This document shows, in pieces, positions 6,331 through 8,143 of a stretch of DNA of 8,143 nt. Where the stretch lies: the NCBI GenBank assembly GCA_003523945.1, contig DOFS01000052.1, positions 1 to 8,143 on the forward strand, given 5' to 3'. Position numbers and translations under genes: made by a program. A model generated the notes under the pieces. It made no database searches, was not told the origin of the DNA, and worked only from the letters and a program-made list of their open reading frames with translations. The stretch is from Nitrospiraceae bacterium. Lineage in GTDB: Bacteria > Nitrospirota > Nitrospiria > Nitrospirales > UBA8639. Each line of letters begins with the position of its first letter. The stretch's first letter is position 1.

Positions 6331-7139
6331 CAGTAGGGGCTCTCTTTCAAGGATTGCGCCGGAAGACGCGTGGCCTGATCGCTTAGACCGACAGGAAAGG
6401 CCTTCATCACTTTTTGCACACCCAATTCGGCGAGTTCATCGGCAGTCACAAATCCTCCACCTTTTTCAAAAAACCCCACAATATCCTGGTTAAGAGGTTT
6501 TTGTTCTTCAAAATATTCACCCTTCCATAAGATCACGCCATCCGACGGTCTCAGGAGGTAAATCTCAAACCCGACCGCCGCCGGCGTGGCTCCAAGTTTA
6601 CTTCCTTCACGGTCACGATACGTCCGGACGAGTCCCGCCAGAACGCCATCCACTTTTAAGCCTGTTCCCACCTTTTGAGCCATGACTTTCAAGGAGGGAT
6701 GGTCTTCCTGAGTTTCCTGGCCTAATACGGCGGAGGACTCTTCTGGGCCAATCACCCGTAACGAAGACCGGCTGACCAAAGCCGAAACCACCTTTGCCGC
6801 AATCCGGTTTGCCGCCGTTTGCGGTACCAGATAGCGATCTTTTCTGGAATCTCTCCCATCCACCTGATCAGTACCCGGCAATCGAAATTGTGTTCGGATT
6901 TCTTCCGGATCCCTCACGCCTCCACGGGTCGGACTACTCCCCCATTGCGGAGTTTGGATCGCCTGAAAAGGAAGAATGGCGAGACTGGATATACGGGATG
7001 GGTCAAATTGCGGAGCAGCCTGAACCTGAACCTTGGAAGGGACACAGCCCGCCCCCAGACACCACCACGCGATAAGGCCGATCGCCAGAAACCGGCCACG
7101 TGTCGACCATCCATAGCTCGCCATACGCGGCCCCCTCAT
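6330..7139 (-). CDS. Uncharacterised lipoprotein inside the his operon
   Basis: About 269 residues (numbering from ATG 7139). A basic N-terminus is followed by a hydrophobic segment (FLAIGLIAWWCLGAGC) with a lipobox-like LGAGC ending at C32, so export and lipid attachment are likely, although -3 is Gly rather than the usual Leu. After it come ISSLAILPF (about 50-58), a helix with AANRIAAKVVSALV, RVIGPEE, and VDGVLAGLVRTYRDR followed by IYLLRPSDGVILWKGEYFEEQ. This pattern (LAILPF strand, helix, V-G strand, tG-V--Y strand) resembles the alpha/beta fold of TolB-N/CsgG/LpoB-like lipoproteins; I infer fold, not function. The ATG at 7139 overlaps the hisH stop (ATGA). An ATG at 7124 has GAGGGG 7 nt upstream and gives a neater 26-residue signal peptide. 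A TTG at 7145 is less likely. No histidine-pathway motif is seen. Confidence 0.8.
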   Translation of the reverse strand: MRGPRMASYGWSTRGRFLAIGLIAWWCLGAGCVPSKVQVQAAPQFDPSRISSLAILPFQAIQTPQWGSSPTRGGVRDPEEIRTQFRLPGTDQVDGRDSRKDRYLVPQTAANRIAAKVVSALVSRSSLRVIGPEESSAVLGQETQEDHPSLKVMAQKVGTGLKVDGVLAGLVRTYRDREGSKLGATPAAVGFEIYLLRPSDGVILWKGEYFEEQKPLNQDIVGFFEKGGGFVTADELAELGVQKVMKAFPVGLSDQATRLPAQSLKESPY

Positions 7140-7759
7140 TGCCAATCACCAAAATTCTTCAAGACCTGTAACCCCACGGCCTGACTTTTCTCTGGATGCC
7201 ATTGGGTGGCAAAGATATTGTCTTTCCAAACGCTACTGGCAAAGGGAATTCCATATTCCGTTTGGGTACTGACAAGAGCAGGATCCGCCGGTTCGACATA
7301 GTAGGAATGCACGAAATACACGTAAGAGTCAGAGGCAATGCCACGTAAGGGCGGAGCGACCGTGTGGACCTGAATCGTATTCCAACCCATGTGAGGAATC
7401 TTGAACGACGCCTCCCCATCATCGGACGGTCGGGGAATCGCCTTCACCGTTCCGGCCAGGATTCCCAACCCTTTATGACACCCAAATTCTTCACTTTCCG
7501 AAAACAGTAATTGATATCCTAAACAAATGCCGAGAAAAAATTTTCCCCTGGCAATGGAGCGATGAATGACGTCGGTCAGCTCAAAACGAGCCAGGTTGTC
7601 CATACAATCCCCAAATGCGCCCACACCCGGTAAGACCACATGACTAGCCCGGTCAATCACGTGAAGGTCTCGAGTCACGACCGCGTCATGACCCACATAT
7701 TCAAACCCTTTCTGCACGCTCCGGAGATTTCCCATCCCATAATCAATAATGGCAATCAT
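7136..7759 (-). CDS. hisH: Imidazole glycerol phosphate synthase glutaminase subunit
   Basis: HisH (207 residues) is a class I glutamine amidotransferase that releases ammonia from glutamine and channels it into the HisF barrel. The triad is C79 (GICLGYQLLF), H188 and E190 (QWHPEKS). The N-terminus has the conserved DYGMGNLRS, PGVGAFGD (44-51) forms the oxyanion-side loop, and VHSYYV (150-155) is also family-typical. The nucleophile elbow has Tyr where many HisH proteins have Met (GICLGMQ). It begins 46 bp after hisB with only a weak Shine-Dalgarno sequence, and its stop overlaps the lipoprotein start. It is separated from its partner hisF by two genes, lipoprotein and hisA. Confidence 0.98.
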   Translation of the reverse strand: MIAIIDYGMGNLRSVQKGFEYVGHDAVVTRDLHVIDRASHVVLPGVGAFGDCMDNLARFELTDVIHRSIARGKFFLGICLGYQLLFSESEEFGCHKGLGILAGTVKAIPRPSDDGEASFKIPHMGWNTIQVHTVAPPLRGIASDSYVYFVHSYYVEPADPALVSTQTEYGIPFASSVWKDNIFATQWHPEKSQAVGLQVLKNFGDWQ

Positions 7760-7805
7760 GTCCCGCTCATTTCTCTTCCTATCCGCCAGCCCATGGTCAC
7801 CCTAT

Positions 7806-8143
7806 CTACAAAGATCCTTTGGTGGAGAGAACTCCCTGGAGTCGCTCTTCTCGTTTGACGGCCTGGTCTAGGGCTTTAGCAAACGCTTTGAAAATGGCCT
7901 CCATAATGTGATGAGGGTTTCTTCCGTAGAGCACATTCACATGAAGATTCAACCCTCCCTGACTCACGAAAGCCTGGAAAAAATCTTCAAACAGACCCAA
8001 ATCAAACGTCTTAATATACCGCGTAGGTAGCGCCACATTGTATACGAGGTACGGCCGGCCACTCAGATCTACGGTCACCTGAGCCAGCGTTTCATCCAAC
8101 GGCACCGCCGCCCACCCGAACCTCGAAATGCCCTCTTTCGTGC
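7806..8143 (-). CDS. hisB: Imidazoleglycerol-phosphate dehydratase, C-terminal part
   Basis: The frame is open from the window edge (8143) to the TAG at 7806-7808, giving the last 112 residues of HisB; the beginning lies outside. HisB dehydrates imidazole glycerol phosphate to imidazole acetol phosphate with two Mn ions. The visible part has [25 protein letters not shown], the metal-binding second HHxxE repeat in [12 protein letters not shown], and the C-terminal GVLSTKGSL resembling the usual GVPSTKG end. A Val in AAVPLDET could be read as a GTG start, but the upstream residues fit the family, so it is internal. No phosphatase domain can be judged from this part. It is the first gene of the his block visible here. 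Confidence 0.96.
   Translation of the reverse strand, partial: TKEGISRFGWAAVPLDETLAQVTVDLSGRPYLVYNVALPTRYIKTFDLGLFEDFFQAFVSQGGLNLHVNVLYGRNPHHIMEAIFKAFAKALDQAVKREERLQGVLSTKGSL

Noticed and set aside
7806..8105. A separate 99-residue gene starting at GTG 8105
   Set aside because: The frame is open to the window edge and the upstream residues continue the HisB sequence, so this is the interior of hisB.

Overview
This is a compact, almost entirely minus-strand stretch of a bacterial chromosome. Nine protein genes and three RNA genes lie on the same strand, so the direction of transcription runs from high to low coordinates. Gene content, moderate GC and the run hisB-hisH-lipoprotein-hisA-hisF-hisIE-HIT-dnaG suggest a Gram-negative-type bacterium, most likely of the Nitrospirota (a Nitrospira-like lineage). 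That assignment comes from remembered gene order, not from a search, and is an inference. No mobile element, CRISPR array, integrase, toxin or defence gene is visible.

Region 4.1-8.1 kb is the distal half of a histidine biosynthesis operon: the C-terminal part of hisB (cut by the window edge), hisH, an uncharacterised lipoprotein, hisA, hisF and a fused hisIE. Four junctions overlap: hisH/lipoprotein by 4 bp if the ATG at 7139 is used, lipoprotein/hisA by 1 bp, hisA/hisF by 7 bp and hisIE/HIT by 8 bp. hisF/hisIE are 6 bp apart. HisH and HisF form the glutamine-dependent imidazole-glycerol-phosphate synthase, HisA supplies its substrate, HisIE supplies the substrate of HisA, and HisB acts on its product.

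Region 1.8-4.1 kb leaves histidine synthesis: a HIT-family nucleotide hydrolase gene translationally coupled to hisIE, then dnaG (primase). A promoter-like sequence sits between them and helps decide the dnaG start.

Region 0-1.74 kb is RNA-rich: tRNA-Ile2(CAU), a coiled-coil/zinc-ribbon protein gene, the RNase P RNA gene rnpB (type A), tRNA-Glu(UUC) and a strong intrinsic terminator at the very end. Apart from a promoter-like sequence before rnpB, little separates these genes.

The window is mainly housekeeping. I did not find a clear undescribed system. The most interesting points are the lipoprotein locked inside the his operon, the his-to-dnaG junction, the enlarged peripheral region of the RNase P RNA, and the possible co-transcription of rnpB with a tRNA that RNase P must process.
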